64,000 bases of DNA from JASSUD01 sp031963445 (GTDB taxonomy: Bacteria > Pseudomonadota > Gammaproteobacteria > Burkholderiales > Burkholderiaceae), in assembly GCA_031963445.1 (NCBI GenBank), contig JASSUH010000001.1, forward strand, positions 2,542,001 through 2,606,000, given 5' to 3'. A program made the position numbers and the translations under genes. This document shows positions 34,350 through 42,686 of this stretch, in pieces. The notes beneath the pieces are model-generated. The model made no database searches, was not told where the DNA came from, and worked only from the letters and a program-made list of their open reading frames with translations. Within the stretch, counting starts at the first letter, position 1. Every line of letters begins with the position of its first letter.

Positions 34350-34631
34350 TCACACCGCGCGTAGCAAAGCTAAAACACGCAATGTATCGGGGTCGTTAAG
34401 TTCGTCTTTCGGTTCAGTACGGGCCAGCAATAAGTCCATTAAATCATTATCGCTAAGCGCCAGCAGGCGGGTTAACGCTTCGATATCTGCATCGCTTAGT
34501 TGAGATTCATAGCGCTCAAAAAAGCGTTCGATAATCAAATCGTTTTCCAGCAAACCACGCCGCGCGCGCCAACGCAGTTGCGTGCGGCGTAGTTGAATTG
34601 ACGATGACGGAGTCAGCTCAGTGCTTTCCAT
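34350..34631 (-). CDS. sdhE: Succinate dehydrogenase assembly factor SdhE
   Basis: 93 aa. The conserved RGxxE motif appears in RARRGLLENDLIIERFFERY, then LSDADIEALTRLLALSDNDL. SdhE helps attach FAD covalently to SdhA. Its ATG lies one base from the sdhB stop, consistent with coupling in the sdhCDAB-E operon. Formerly annotated as YgfY/CptB. Confidence 0.93.
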   Translation of the reverse strand: MESTELTPSSSIQLRRTQLRWRARRGLLENDLIIERFFERYESQLSDADIEALTRLLALSDNDLMDLLLARTEPKDELNDPDTLRVLALLRAV

Positions 34632-34632
34632 C

Positions 34633-35337
34633 TTAGATAGTGCGCCGTACCATTAACTCTCTAATTTTATCGATGGCTCGATTCGGGCTTAAGCCTTTCG
34701 GGCAAACATCGGCACAGTTCATAATCGAGCGACAGCGGAATAGACGATATGGATCTTCTAGGTTGTCTAAGCGCTCGTTGGTAGCTTTGTCACGACTATC
34801 AGCAATAAAACGATACGCTTGCAATAGCCCTGCTGGTCCGACAAATTTATCTGGATTCCACCAGAAACTTGGGCATGAGGTCGAACAACAGGCGCACAAA
34901 ATACATTCATACAAGCCGTCTAATTCCTCACGCGCTTCAGGCGTTTGCAAGCGCTCTTTCTCGGGTAGCGGCTCGTCATTGATCAAATAGGGCTTGATTG
35001 AATGGTATTGATCAAAGAATTGAGTGAAGTCGCAAATTAAGTCGCGTACCACGGGCAACCCAGGCAGCGGACGCAGCACGATATGCTTTGGCAAATCATT
35101 TAAATTGATTAAGCAAGCCAGACCATTTTTGCCATTGATATTCATCGCATCCGAGCCACATACCCCTTCACGGCAAGAGCGACGGAAAGCGAGCGTTTCA
35201 TCGACGGCTTTCAGTTTGATCAATGCATCAAGCAGCATGCGGTCATGCGAATCAAGCTCAATTTCGTATCTTTGCATGCGTGGCGCAGCATCCCTATCCG
35301 GGTCATAGCGGTAGATATCGAAAGTGCGTTTTGTCAT
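34633..35337 (-). CDS. sdhB: Succinate dehydrogenase iron-sulfur subunit
   Basis: 234 aa from ATG 35337 behind AAGGATG. A longer frame to 35382 adds 15 non-family residues. The 2Fe-2S site is in SCREGVCGSDAMNINGKNG, and the 4Fe-4S and 3Fe-4S sites are in CILCACCSTSCPSFWW and CRSIMNCADVCPKGLSP. It carries electrons from FAD in SdhA to quinone. It lies in the sdh operon, but a family A repeat separates it from sdhA. Confidence 0.96.
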   Translation of the reverse strand: MTKRTFDIYRYDPDRDAAPRMQRYEIELDSHDRMLLDALIKLKAVDETLAFRRSCREGVCGSDAMNINGKNGLACLINLNDLPKHIVLRPLPGLPVVRDLICDFTQFFDQYHSIKPYLINDEPLPEKERLQTPEAREELDGLYECILCACCSTSCPSFWWNPDKFVGPAGLLQAYRFIADSRDKATNERLDNLEDPYRLFRCRSIMNCADVCPKGLSPNRAIDKIRELMVRRTI

Positions 35338-35413
35338 CGTTACATCCTTTTTGGGCGTTCTTTGATTTGGGTACTCACCCAAGCAATAGCGCTAAAAAAA
35401 CCAAATTTAGTCT

Positions 35414-35521
35414 CTAAAACCTGTTTAGGGTTTTTCTAGTGGCCTTGCGTCACCGCAGACAGTACAAGACACGTACGGCAAGGCGGCGCAAGGGCGCTAG
35501 GGAAAGTCTAAACAGGTTCTT
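35414..35521. repeat. Family A repeat inside the sdh operon
   Basis: 108 bp from CTAAAACCTGTTTAGGG to GTCTAAACAGGTTCT, lying in the gap between sdhA (ends 35525) and sdhB. In transcript form it would fold into one long hairpin between two subunit cistrons. Confidence 0.88.
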
Positions 35522-35524
35522 TTT

Positions 35525-37300
35525 TTAGAAAGTACGTGCTTTAGGTGGCACGCTCTCTGCCGTTAATGGTTGCATCCGCACGGGTTTGTACTCGAGCTTA
35601 TCTCCTTCGCTGTACCACAACGAATGGCGCAGCCAGTTTTGATCGTCACGCTCTGGGAAATCACGATGCGCGTGAGCACCGCGGCTTTCTTTACGTGCTT
35701 CAGCAGCAACCATCGTAGCGCGGGCTACTTCGATTAAGTTAGCCAGTTCTAACGCTTCTACTCGAGCAGTATTAAAGATCTTGGATTTATCTTTCAAATG
35801 CACATTCTGCACACGCTCAGCCAATTCTTTAATCTGTACCACCCCTTCAGCTAATAGCTCGGATGTGCGGAACACGCCAGCATGCGCTTGCATCGCTTTA
35901 CGCAGATCGTTACCGATCACCTGCGTATATTCGCCAGAGGCACTGGCTTCCAGTTTGGCTACACGCGCCAACGAACGATCAGCAGCATCCGCAGGTAACG
36001 GCTTATGCGATTTCTGCGATTTCACTTGTTCAATAATGTGATTGCCAGCAGCGTTACCAAATACGACTAAGTCAAGTAATGAGTTGGTACCCAAGCGGTT
36101 TGCACCGTGCACGGAAACGCATGAGCACTCGCCTACTGCATAAAAGCCATTCACTAAGCTTTGTGCATCGCCCTGTTTACCAATTACCTGGCCGTGAATA
36201 TTCGTCGGAATCCCACCCATTTGGTAGTGAATCGTCGGCACGACAGGGATTGGCTCTTTCGTACAATCCACGTTAGCGAATTTCGATGCAATTTCGTGAA
36301 TCGATGGCAGACGTTTGGTAATCGTTTCAGCACCAATATGCGATAGATCGAGCAGCACATGATCGCCATTGGGTCCACAACCACGCCCTTCTTTAATTTC
36401 TTGATCCATCGCACGCGAAACAAAATCGCGCGGCGCTAAATCTTTTAAGGTCGGCGCGTAACGCTCCATAAAGCGCTCACCGTTGACGTTGCGCAAGACA
36501 CCACCTTCGCCGCGCACGCCTTCAGTAATCAAGACACCTGCACCTGCTACGCCAGTTGGGTGGAATTGCCAGAATTCCATATCTTCCAGCGGCACCCCTG
36601 CTCGCGCTGCCATGCCTAAGCCATCGCCGGTATTAATAAAGGCATTGGTTGATGCGGCGTAAATACGGCCGGCACCGCCTGTTGCGAATAGCGTACATTT
36701 CGCTTCTAGCAAATAGATTTCGCCGGTTTCAATTTCGAGGGCCGTCACGCCAAGCACATCGCCGTCTTGATCGCGAATCAGATCAAGCGCCATCCACTCG
36801 ACAAAGAAATGCGTTTTAGCTTGCACATTTTGCTGATAGAGCGTGTGCAATAAAGCATGTCCCGTGCGGTCAGCCGCCGCACACGCACGTTGCACAGGCT
36901 TCTCGCCATAATTAACCGTGTGACCACCAAATGGACGCTGATAGATCGTGCCATCCGGGTTACGATCAAATGGCATACCGAAATGCTCTAACTCATAAAC
37001 CGCATGCGGTGCTTGCCGGCACATATATTCGATCGCATCTTGATCGCCGAGCCAGTCAGAACCTTTAATCGTGTCGTAGAAATGGTAGTGCCAATTGTCT
37101 TCGCTCATATTGCCAAGCGAGGCGCCAATTCCACCTTGTGCAGCCACTGTGTGTGAACGCGTCGGAAAAACCTTTGACAGCACAGCCACCGATAAGCCTG
37201 CCCGTGCAAGCTGTAACGAGGCACGCATACCAGCGCCACCCGCGCCTACGATAACTACATCAAAACGGCGGCGTGGCAGAGTATTCATCATTGCAACCAT
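35525..37300 (-). CDS. sdhA: Succinate dehydrogenase flavoprotein subunit
   Basis: 591 aa from ATG 37300 (MVAMMNTLPRRRFDVVIVGA), five bases after the sdhD stop. A longer frame overlaps sdhD and is rejected. FAD-binding GAGGAGMRASLQLARAG, the covalent-FAD His in SHTVAAQGGIGASLG, the active-site HPTG in EFWQFHPTGVAGAG and the Arg in ECSCVSVHGANRLGTNSLLD are present. It oxidises succinate to fumarate at the inner membrane. Full length and very conserved. Confidence 0.97.
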   Translation of the reverse strand: MVAMMNTLPRRRFDVVIVGAGGAGMRASLQLARAGLSVAVLSKVFPTRSHTVAAQGGIGASLGNMSEDNWHYHFYDTIKGSDWLGDQDAIEYMCRQAPHAVYELEHFGMPFDRNPDGTIYQRPFGGHTVNYGEKPVQRACAAADRTGHALLHTLYQQNVQAKTHFFVEWMALDLIRDQDGDVLGVTALEIETGEIYLLEAKCTLFATGGAGRIYAASTNAFINTGDGLGMAARAGVPLEDMEFWQFHPTGVAGAGVLITEGVRGEGGVLRNVNGERFMERYAPTLKDLAPRDFVSRAMDQEIKEGRGCGPNGDHVLLDLSHIGAETITKRLPSIHEIASKFANVDCTKEPIPVVPTIHYQMGGIPTNIHGQVIGKQGDAQSLVNGFYAVGECSCVSVHGANRLGTNSLLDLVVFGNAAGNHIIEQVKSQKSHKPLPADAADRSLARVAKLEASASGEYTQVIGNDLRKAMQAHAGVFRTSELLAEGVVQIKELAERVQNVHLKDKSKIFNTARVEALELANLIEVARATMVAAEARKESRGAHAHRDFPERDDQNWLRHSLWYSEGDKLEYKPVRMQPLTAESVPPKARTF

Positions 37301-37304
37301 CTTC

Positions 37305-37676
37305 TTATACTCTCCACAAAATCTGCGCGGCATAACCGGCACACGCCAGCAGCCATACGATAACGAAAACTTGAACGGTCAGACGCACGCCGATTGGCTT
37401 GAGATAATCCATCGAGATATCTCGCATCCCAACCCATGCATGATAGAAAAGCGAAAGTAGCGCCGCCAACGTCGCGCATTTCATCCATTGCGTCGAAAAA
37501 ATACCAGCCCAACCTTCATAAGAAAAGTTTCGTGCGGCAAAAAACCAGGCCAATAAAATCACTGTATAGACTGCCATCACTGCCGCTGTCACACGCTGCG
37601 CAAGCCAATCACGCAAGCCATAATGTGCGCCGACAACGAGGCGCTTCGAGCCAAAATCTGGGGAAGAAGTCGCCAT
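37305..37676 (-). CDS. sdhD: Succinate dehydrogenase membrane anchor SdhD
   Basis: 123 aa with three membrane helices (RVTAAVMAVYTVILLAWFFA, CATLAALLSLFYHAWVGMRD, LTVQVFVIVWLLACAGYAAQ). The heme-ligand His and quinone-site residues lie in FYHAWVGMRDISMDYLKP, the family signature. Its ATG overlaps the sdhC stop by one base (TAATG), typical of the operon. Confidence 0.93.
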   Translation of the reverse strand: MATSSPDFGSKRLVVGAHYGLRDWLAQRVTAAVMAVYTVILLAWFFAARNFSYEGWAGIFSTQWMKCATLAALLSLFYHAWVGMRDISMDYLKPIGVRLTVQVFVIVWLLACAGYAAQILWRV

Positions 37677-38086
37677 TAAAAAACTCCAAATAATTTAAGT
37701 GCAACGACAATCGTCAACAGTGTCGACACCAACAATACCGTTTTAGCTGACTTAACAGCTACAAGTTTGGTGCTAATGACATGCACATCCATCAACAAAT
37801 GGCGTAGCCCTGCGACAAAATGAAATAAAAAAGCCCAGGAGAGAGCTAAGAATACGCATTTAGCCAGCCAATGAGAGGCCAAACCTTTTAATACGCTAAA
37901 GCTGATTTCAGAAGTCAGACTTTGCTCAAACAGATAAAGCGAGAGAGGCAAGGATAAGAATAAAAGCACACCGCTTACACGATGCATGATAGATACCTTG
38001 CCAGGTGCCGGCAGTCGGTATTTTAAGATTTGAAAGAAATCGATATTGCGATACTTCCGCGGTGATTTTTTGATTGTTTCAGCCAT
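37676..38086 (-). CDS. sdhC: Succinate dehydrogenase cytochrome b556 subunit SdhC
   Basis: 136 aa from ATG 38086 (MAETIKKSPRKYRNIDFFQI). A TTG three codons upstream is not needed. Three helices, with the SdhC signature SIMHRVSGVLLFL (quinone/heme region) and the heme His in FLFHFVAGLRHLLMDVH. It anchors SdhAB with SdhD. First gene of the sdhCDAB-E unit. Confidence 0.94.
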   Translation of the reverse strand: MAETIKKSPRKYRNIDFFQILKYRLPAPGKVSIMHRVSGVLLFLSLPLSLYLFEQSLTSEISFSVLKGLASHWLAKCVFLALSWAFLFHFVAGLRHLLMDVHVISTKLVAVKSAKTVLLVSTLLTIVVALKLFGVF

Positions 38087-38709
38087 GCTTATCAATTCCG
38101 TGGGATAAAACTAATCCGCTATTTTAGCGCTATTCGTTAAAGAGGCGCGAAATATCACAAGCAACGAATGTCTGAGTAGGCAGCTCAAAGTATTTGCGGC
38201 CAGGTATGACGCCGCTCCCGGTTTATTCAGTGTTTGCTGAATTGCTTGTAGCAAAATTTCCTATGCATCCAGTAAATCTGAGCAAGTTAAGGAAAAAATG
38301 TCTTTACTATCAATAGGCTAATGTTTGCTGCGACGCATGACACAGTTCTTCTCTTATTTAGTATTTCTGACAATTAAATGCATGCTAATCATGCGTTCCT
38401 CAGCGTAGACGATTAAAATACTGTCTTTTCCCATTTTAAGAACCTGTTCACGATCTCTAAGCAGAAAGATATAGAAGTGCTTGGTAGTCATGTTGGGGTT
38501 CCTGCGTCACCCCAAACCTACAATTCTTTGTCGATGTTCGTAGGTTGGGGTGAAGGGCTTAATTAAGTACGGAACCCCAACGTGCACTCCAACAGCTTCT
38601 ATTTGGGTCTTTTGAAGACCTAGAACAGGTTCTAAGAAGTCTGCTTAACCAACGCGTTCGCAGCTTGATTTTACAGACCTTCCCCAATACGACTTATTCG
38701 GAGACTAAT
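38087..38709. other. Divergent intergenic region sdhC / mdh
   Basis: 623 bases that must hold promoters for both the sdh operon (leftward) and mdh (rightward). A degenerate family D piece (about 38196-38250, TATGACGCCGCTCCCGGTTT) and a long family B repeat (38439-38635) occupy about half. No coding frame of interest. I could not pick a convincing promoter by eye. Confidence 0.5.
38439..38635. repeat. Long family B repeat with both arms
   Basis: About 197 bp. It starts AAGAACCTGTTCACGATCTC and ends AGAACAGGTTCTAAG. Inside, GTTGGGGTTCCTGCGTCACC and GGTTGGGGTGAAGGGCTTAA are opposite arms around ACAATTCTTTGTCGATGTTC. It carries a short insertion (GGGCTTAATTAAGTAC) in the right arm that is absent from other copies. 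Confidence 0.82.
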
Positions 38710-39693
38710 ATGCTCAAACCCGCCAAGCGCGTCGCCGTTACCGGTGCCGCCGGTCAAATCGCTTATTCATTACTATTTCGTATCGCACAGGGCGATTTGC
38801 TTGGCAAAGATCAGCCTGTCATTTTGCAACTCTTAGAACTTCCTCAAGCGCAAGCTGCGCTAAAAGGGGTCGTGATGGAGCTTGAAGATTGCGCGTTTGA
38901 ACTTTTGCAAGACATCATCATTAGCGATGATCCGAATGTCGCTTTTAAAGACGCTGATGTCGCTTTGCTAGTCGGCTCCCGACCACGTTCTAAGGGAATG
39001 GAGCGTAAAGATTTGCTAAGCGTGAATGCGCCAATCTTTACCTCACAAGGACGTGCCTTGAATGAGCACGCTAAGCGCGATGTTAAGGTGTTGGTCGTGG
39101 GCAACCCAGCTAATACGAACGCGTATATTGCAATGCAATCAGCGCCTGATTTGCCTAAGCAAAACTTCACCGCCATGCTGCGGCTTGACCATAACCGCGC
39201 TTTGTCGCAGCTTGCCAGCAAGATTAGTCAGCCAGCGAGCGCCATTGAAAAGCTAGTCGTTTGGGGCAACCACTCGCCCACCATGTATCCAGACTATCGC
39301 TTTGCTACCGCACAAGGTCAGAAGGTTCAACAGCTTATCAATGACGATGCTTGGAATCGCGATATCTTTATCCCTACCGTTGCTAAACGTGGTGCTGCCA
39401 TCATTGAAGCACGCGGCTTATCATCAGCCGCTTCAGCAGCCTCAGCCGCGATTGATCATGTACGCGACTGGCTATTAGGCAGCCAAGGCAAATGGGTAAC
39501 CATGGGCATTCCGTCAGATGGTTCGTATGGCATTCCAGAAGACGTTATTTATGGCTTGCCAGTTATCACTGAAAACGGCTCGTACCAATTAGTCACCGGC
39601 TTGGAAATTGACGAATTCTCACGCGCACGCATGAATGCAACACTCGCAGAATTGCAAGAAGAAATAGAAGGCGTCAAACCCTTGCTAGGCTAG
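38710..39693 (+). CDS. mdh: Malate dehydrogenase
   Basis: 327 aa from ATG 38710, the family start (MLKPAKRVAVTGAAGQIAYS). It converts malate and oxaloacetate with NAD. The nucleotide loop VTGAAGQIAYSLLFRIA, the substrate Arg motif VGSRPRSKGMERKDLL, the catalytic Asp in TAMLRLDHNRALSQLA and the active-site His in VVWGNHSPTMYPD are all seen. It is the dimeric, cytosolic-type MDH common in Burkholderia. Upstream of acnA on the same strand. Confidence 0.97.
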   Translation: MLKPAKRVAVTGAAGQIAYSLLFRIAQGDLLGKDQPVILQLLELPQAQAALKGVVMELEDCAFELLQDIIISDDPNVAFKDADVALLVGSRPRSKGMERKDLLSVNAPIFTSQGRALNEHAKRDVKVLVVGNPANTNAYIAMQSAPDLPKQNFTAMLRLDHNRALSQLASKISQPASAIEKLVVWGNHSPTMYPDYRFATAQGQKVQQLINDDAWNRDIFIPTVAKRGAAIIEARGLSSAASAASAAIDHVRDWLLGSQGKWVTMGIPSDGSYGIPEDVIYGLPVITENGSYQLVTGLEIDEFSRARMNATLAELQEEIEGVKPLLG

Positions 39694-39719
39694 TGGCACG
39701 CCCATTGATAGTGTTTTTT

Positions 39720-39788
39720 TAAAGGAAGGTCTACACAACCCTGCGGCAAGAAATATCTTTGCAGTCAGGGGTTCTGTAGGTCTTCCTA
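39720..39788. repeat. Short palindromic repeat, family C, between mdh and acnA
   Basis: Outer arms AAAGGAAGGTCTACACAACC and GGTTCTGTAGGTCTTCCT are inverted copies, with CTGCGGCAAGAAATATCTTT between. It is followed at 39798 by a solitary AAACCTGTTTAAAGT end of family A type. Confidence 0.65.
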
Positions 39789-39835
39789 AACTTATTTTTA
39801 AAACCTGTTTAAAGTCTCCTTAGCAAGGAAATGCC

Positions 39836-42565
39836 ATGCTTCACAATTTGCATAAAACCCTAAAAACTTTTGAAAGCGGTACTGGCAAAGGAAGTTTTTA
39901 CTCCTTGCCACAACTTGGCAAAGCTTTAGGGATAAGCATTGAACGCTTACCTGTCTCAATTCGTGTGGTATTGGAATCGGTACTGCGCAATTACGATGGT
40001 AAAAAAATTACTGAGCAGCATATTACCGAGCTTGCGCAATGGCAACCAAACGCTGCGCGCACAGCAGAAATTCCTTTTGCGGTAGCACGCGTTGTGCTGC
40101 AAGATTTTACCGGTGTGCCGCTCTTGGTTGACCTGGCTGCAATGCGTGAAGTGGCTAAGCGTGTCGACAAAGATCCCACTGCAATTGAACCGCTGGTGCC
40201 AGTAGATTTAGTGATTGACCACTCGATCCAGGTTGATTCCTTCGGCAGCAAAGACTCGCTGGATTTAAACATGCAGCTTGAGTTTCAGCGTAATAAAGAG
40301 CGCTATCAATTTCTCAAATGGGGTACGCAAGCTTTTGATACCTTCCGTATCGTGCCGCCAGGCGTTGGGATTGTGCACCAAATTAACCTTGAATATCTGG
40401 CGCGTGGCGTACATCGTAAACAAGTCGATGGCACAGCCCTTTATTACCCTGATACGTTAGTGGGCACCGACAGCCACACTACGATGATTAATGGTATCGG
40501 CGTAGTCGGCTGGGGCGTAGGTGGGATTGAGGCAGAAGCTGGCATGCTCGGCCAACCGGTTTATTTCTTAACGCCTGATGTGGTTGGCTTTGAATTACAA
40601 GGTCAGTTACGAGAAGGGGTCACTGCGACTGACTTAGTCCTGACTATTACTGAACGTTTGCGTCAGGAAAAAGTCGTAGGCAAGTTTGTTGAATTCTTCG
40701 GTGCAGGCGCTGCGTCGCTAGCTGTTCCAGATCGCGCGACCATCAGTAATATGGCGCCTGAGTATGGGGCGACGATGGGCTTTTTCCCTGTTGACGAAAA
40801 AACCCTTGATTACTTTAAAGGGACTGGCCGCACCGAGGAAGAAATTAGCGCCTTCGAGAGTTATTTCAAAGCACAGCAAATGATGGGTATCCCGCAAGCT
40901 GGGCAAATTGATTACAGCAAAGTCGTGACGCTTGATTTAGCCACCGTAGCCCCTTCACTCGCTGGGCCAAAACGTCCGCAAGATCGAATTGAGATTGGCG
41001 CAATCAAAAAAACTTTCACTGATCTTTTCGCTAAACCGACACAAGAAAATGGCTTTGCCAGAAAGCCAGAAACTTTAGATCAAAGCTTCCCAACCCAACA
41101 ACCAGGCGTATCACTCAAGCACGGCGATATTTTGATCGCCGCGATTACGTCGTGTACTAACACCTCTAACCCAAGCGTCTTGCTCGCCGCTGGCTTACTG
41201 GCGAAAAAAGCGGTGGAAGCTGGCTTAACTGTCGCGCCACATATTAAAACCTCGCTGGCACCGGGCTCACGGATGGTGACCGAATATTTAAATGCCACCG
41301 GCTTAATGCCATACCTTGAAAAGCTTGGTTTTACGCTAGTAGGTTATGGTTGCACGACTTGTATTGGCAACTCGGGAGATTTAACGCTGGAATTAAATGA
41401 AGCGATTACGCAAAATCACATTGTGGCTGCCGCTGTGCTATCCGGAAACCGCAACTTTGAAGCACGCATTCATCCTAATATCCATGCCAATTTCCTCGCT
41501 TCACCACCGCTAGTCGTGGCTTATGCAATTGCTGGCACGATCCGGCGCGATTTAATGACCGAGCCAGTTGGCACAGTCATCGATAAAGACGGGAAAAAAC
41601 GCGATATCTACCTAGGTGATATTTGGCCTTCCAGCGAAGAAATTCAAAAGCTGCTTAAGTTCGCACTCAACCCGAAAGCCTTTAAAAAGAATTATGGGCA
41701 ACTTACGCAAAAAGACGATCTATGGAGCAAAATTGAAGGCACTGAAGGCGAGCTATATAACTGGCCATCTTCAACTTATATTGCGCAGCCTCCGTTCTTT
41801 GCTGATTTTGCATTGCGCCCTTCGGGACGTTTTCCCGTCATTCAAAAAGCGCGCGCGCTGGCCATTTTTGGCGATTCACTGACGACTGACCATATCAGCC
41901 CGGCAGGCGCGATTAAAGAAACCTCGCCCGCAGGTCTGTGGCTCAAAGCACATGGCGTACAAAAAGCAGACTTCAATAGCTATGGCTCACGGCGTGGTCA
42001 CCATGAAGTGATGATGCGTGGCACCTTCGCGAATGTGCGTATTAAAAACCTGATGCTGCCTCTAGCAGCAGATGGCTCACGTATCGAAGGAGGCTTAACA
42101 CTTCATCAGCCTAGCGGCACGCAAATGTCGATTTACGACGCTGCGATGCGTTATATAGAAGAAAGCGTACCGACTATCGTTTTCGGTGGAGAAGAATACG
42201 GCACGGGTTCATCCCGCGACTGGGCAGCCAAAGGTACCCAACTGCTTGGTGTCAAAGCCGTCATCGCCAGCAGTTTTGAGCGCATCCACCGCTCTAATCT
42301 AGTTGGCATGGGCGTGTTGCCGCTTCAGTTCAAGAATGGCACCAACGCTCAAACCTTGCATCTTACTGGCACGGAAAGCTTTGATTTAGAAGGCTTAACA
42401 GCTAACCTTAAACCACAGCAAGAAGTGACTTTAGTGATTCGCCGTGACAACGGGAAAACAGAGAAAGTCGCTTTATGGCTACGTATCGATACGCCAATTG
42501 AAGTGGATTACTACAAACATGGCGGTATTTTGCCGTTTGTGTTGCGTTCGTTACTCGCTTCTTAA
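39836..42565 (+). CDS. acnA: Aconitate hydratase A
   Basis: 909 aa, a normal length for AcnA/IRP-type aconitase. It converts citrate to isocitrate. The three 4Fe-4S cysteines are in AAITSCTNTSNPSVLLAAG (Cys of SCTNTSN) and VGYGCTTCIGNSGDL. The substrate motif GTDSHTTMINGIGVVGWGVG, the Ser/Arg region FGGEEYGTGSSRDWAAKG and the swivel domain are present. TCA-cycle partner of the adjacent mdh, gltA and sdh genes. ATG 39836 follows AAGGAAATGCC. Confidence 0.97.
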   Translation: MLHNLHKTLKTFESGTGKGSFYSLPQLGKALGISIERLPVSIRVVLESVLRNYDGKKITEQHITELAQWQPNAARTAEIPFAVARVVLQDFTGVPLLVDLAAMREVAKRVDKDPTAIEPLVPVDLVIDHSIQVDSFGSKDSLDLNMQLEFQRNKERYQFLKWGTQAFDTFRIVPPGVGIVHQINLEYLARGVHRKQVDGTALYYPDTLVGTDSHTTMINGIGVVGWGVGGIEAEAGMLGQPVYFLTPDVVGFELQGQLREGVTATDLVLTITERLRQEKVVGKFVEFFGAGAASLAVPDRATISNMAPEYGATMGFFPVDEKTLDYFKGTGRTEEEISAFESYFKAQQMMGIPQAGQIDYSKVVTLDLATVAPSLAGPKRPQDRIEIGAIKKTFTDLFAKPTQENGFARKPETLDQSFPTQQPGVSLKHGDILIAAITSCTNTSNPSVLLAAGLLAKKAVEAGLTVAPHIKTSLAPGSRMVTEYLNATGLMPYLEKLGFTLVGYGCTTCIGNSGDLTLELNEAITQNHIVAAAVLSGNRNFEARIHPNIHANFLASPPLVVAYAIAGTIRRDLMTEPVGTVIDKDGKKRDIYLGDIWPSSEEIQKLLKFALNPKAFKKNYGQLTQKDDLWSKIEGTEGELYNWPSSTYIAQPPFFADFALRPSGRFPVIQKARALAIFGDSLTTDHISPAGAIKETSPAGLWLKAHGVQKADFNSYGSRRGHHEVMMRGTFANVRIKNLMLPLAADGSRIEGGLTLHQPSGTQMSIYDAAMRYIEESVPTIVFGGEEYGTGSSRDWAAKGTQLLGVKAVIASSFERIHRSNLVGMGVLPLQFKNGTNAQTLHLTGTESFDLEGLTANLKPQQEVTLVIRRDNGKTEKVALWLRIDTPIEVDYYKHGGILPFVLRSLLAS

Positions 42566-42576
42566 GCTGCCTCTCA

Positions 42577-42600
42577 TCCGGGCGCATTCAAGCGCCCGGA
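42577..42600 (+). terminator. Hairpin after acnA, probable terminator
   Basis: TCCGGGCGC and GCGCCCGGA pair perfectly around ATTCAA, twelve bases after the acnA stop. There is no clear T-run on the plus strand, so it may be an RNA-stabilising hairpin. Confidence 0.5.
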
Positions 42601-42686
42601 AAACATCCACTCTTTCGCTCTTAAAAGCGAGGAGCTCCTCACAAATCAGCGTCTAGCTTACCAATCGACTGATAATCGCAACGCCC

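Noticed and set aside
37301..37342. Longer N-terminus for sdhA
   Set aside because: It would overlap the end of sdhD and adds residues not found in the family; ATG 37300 fits the operon spacing.
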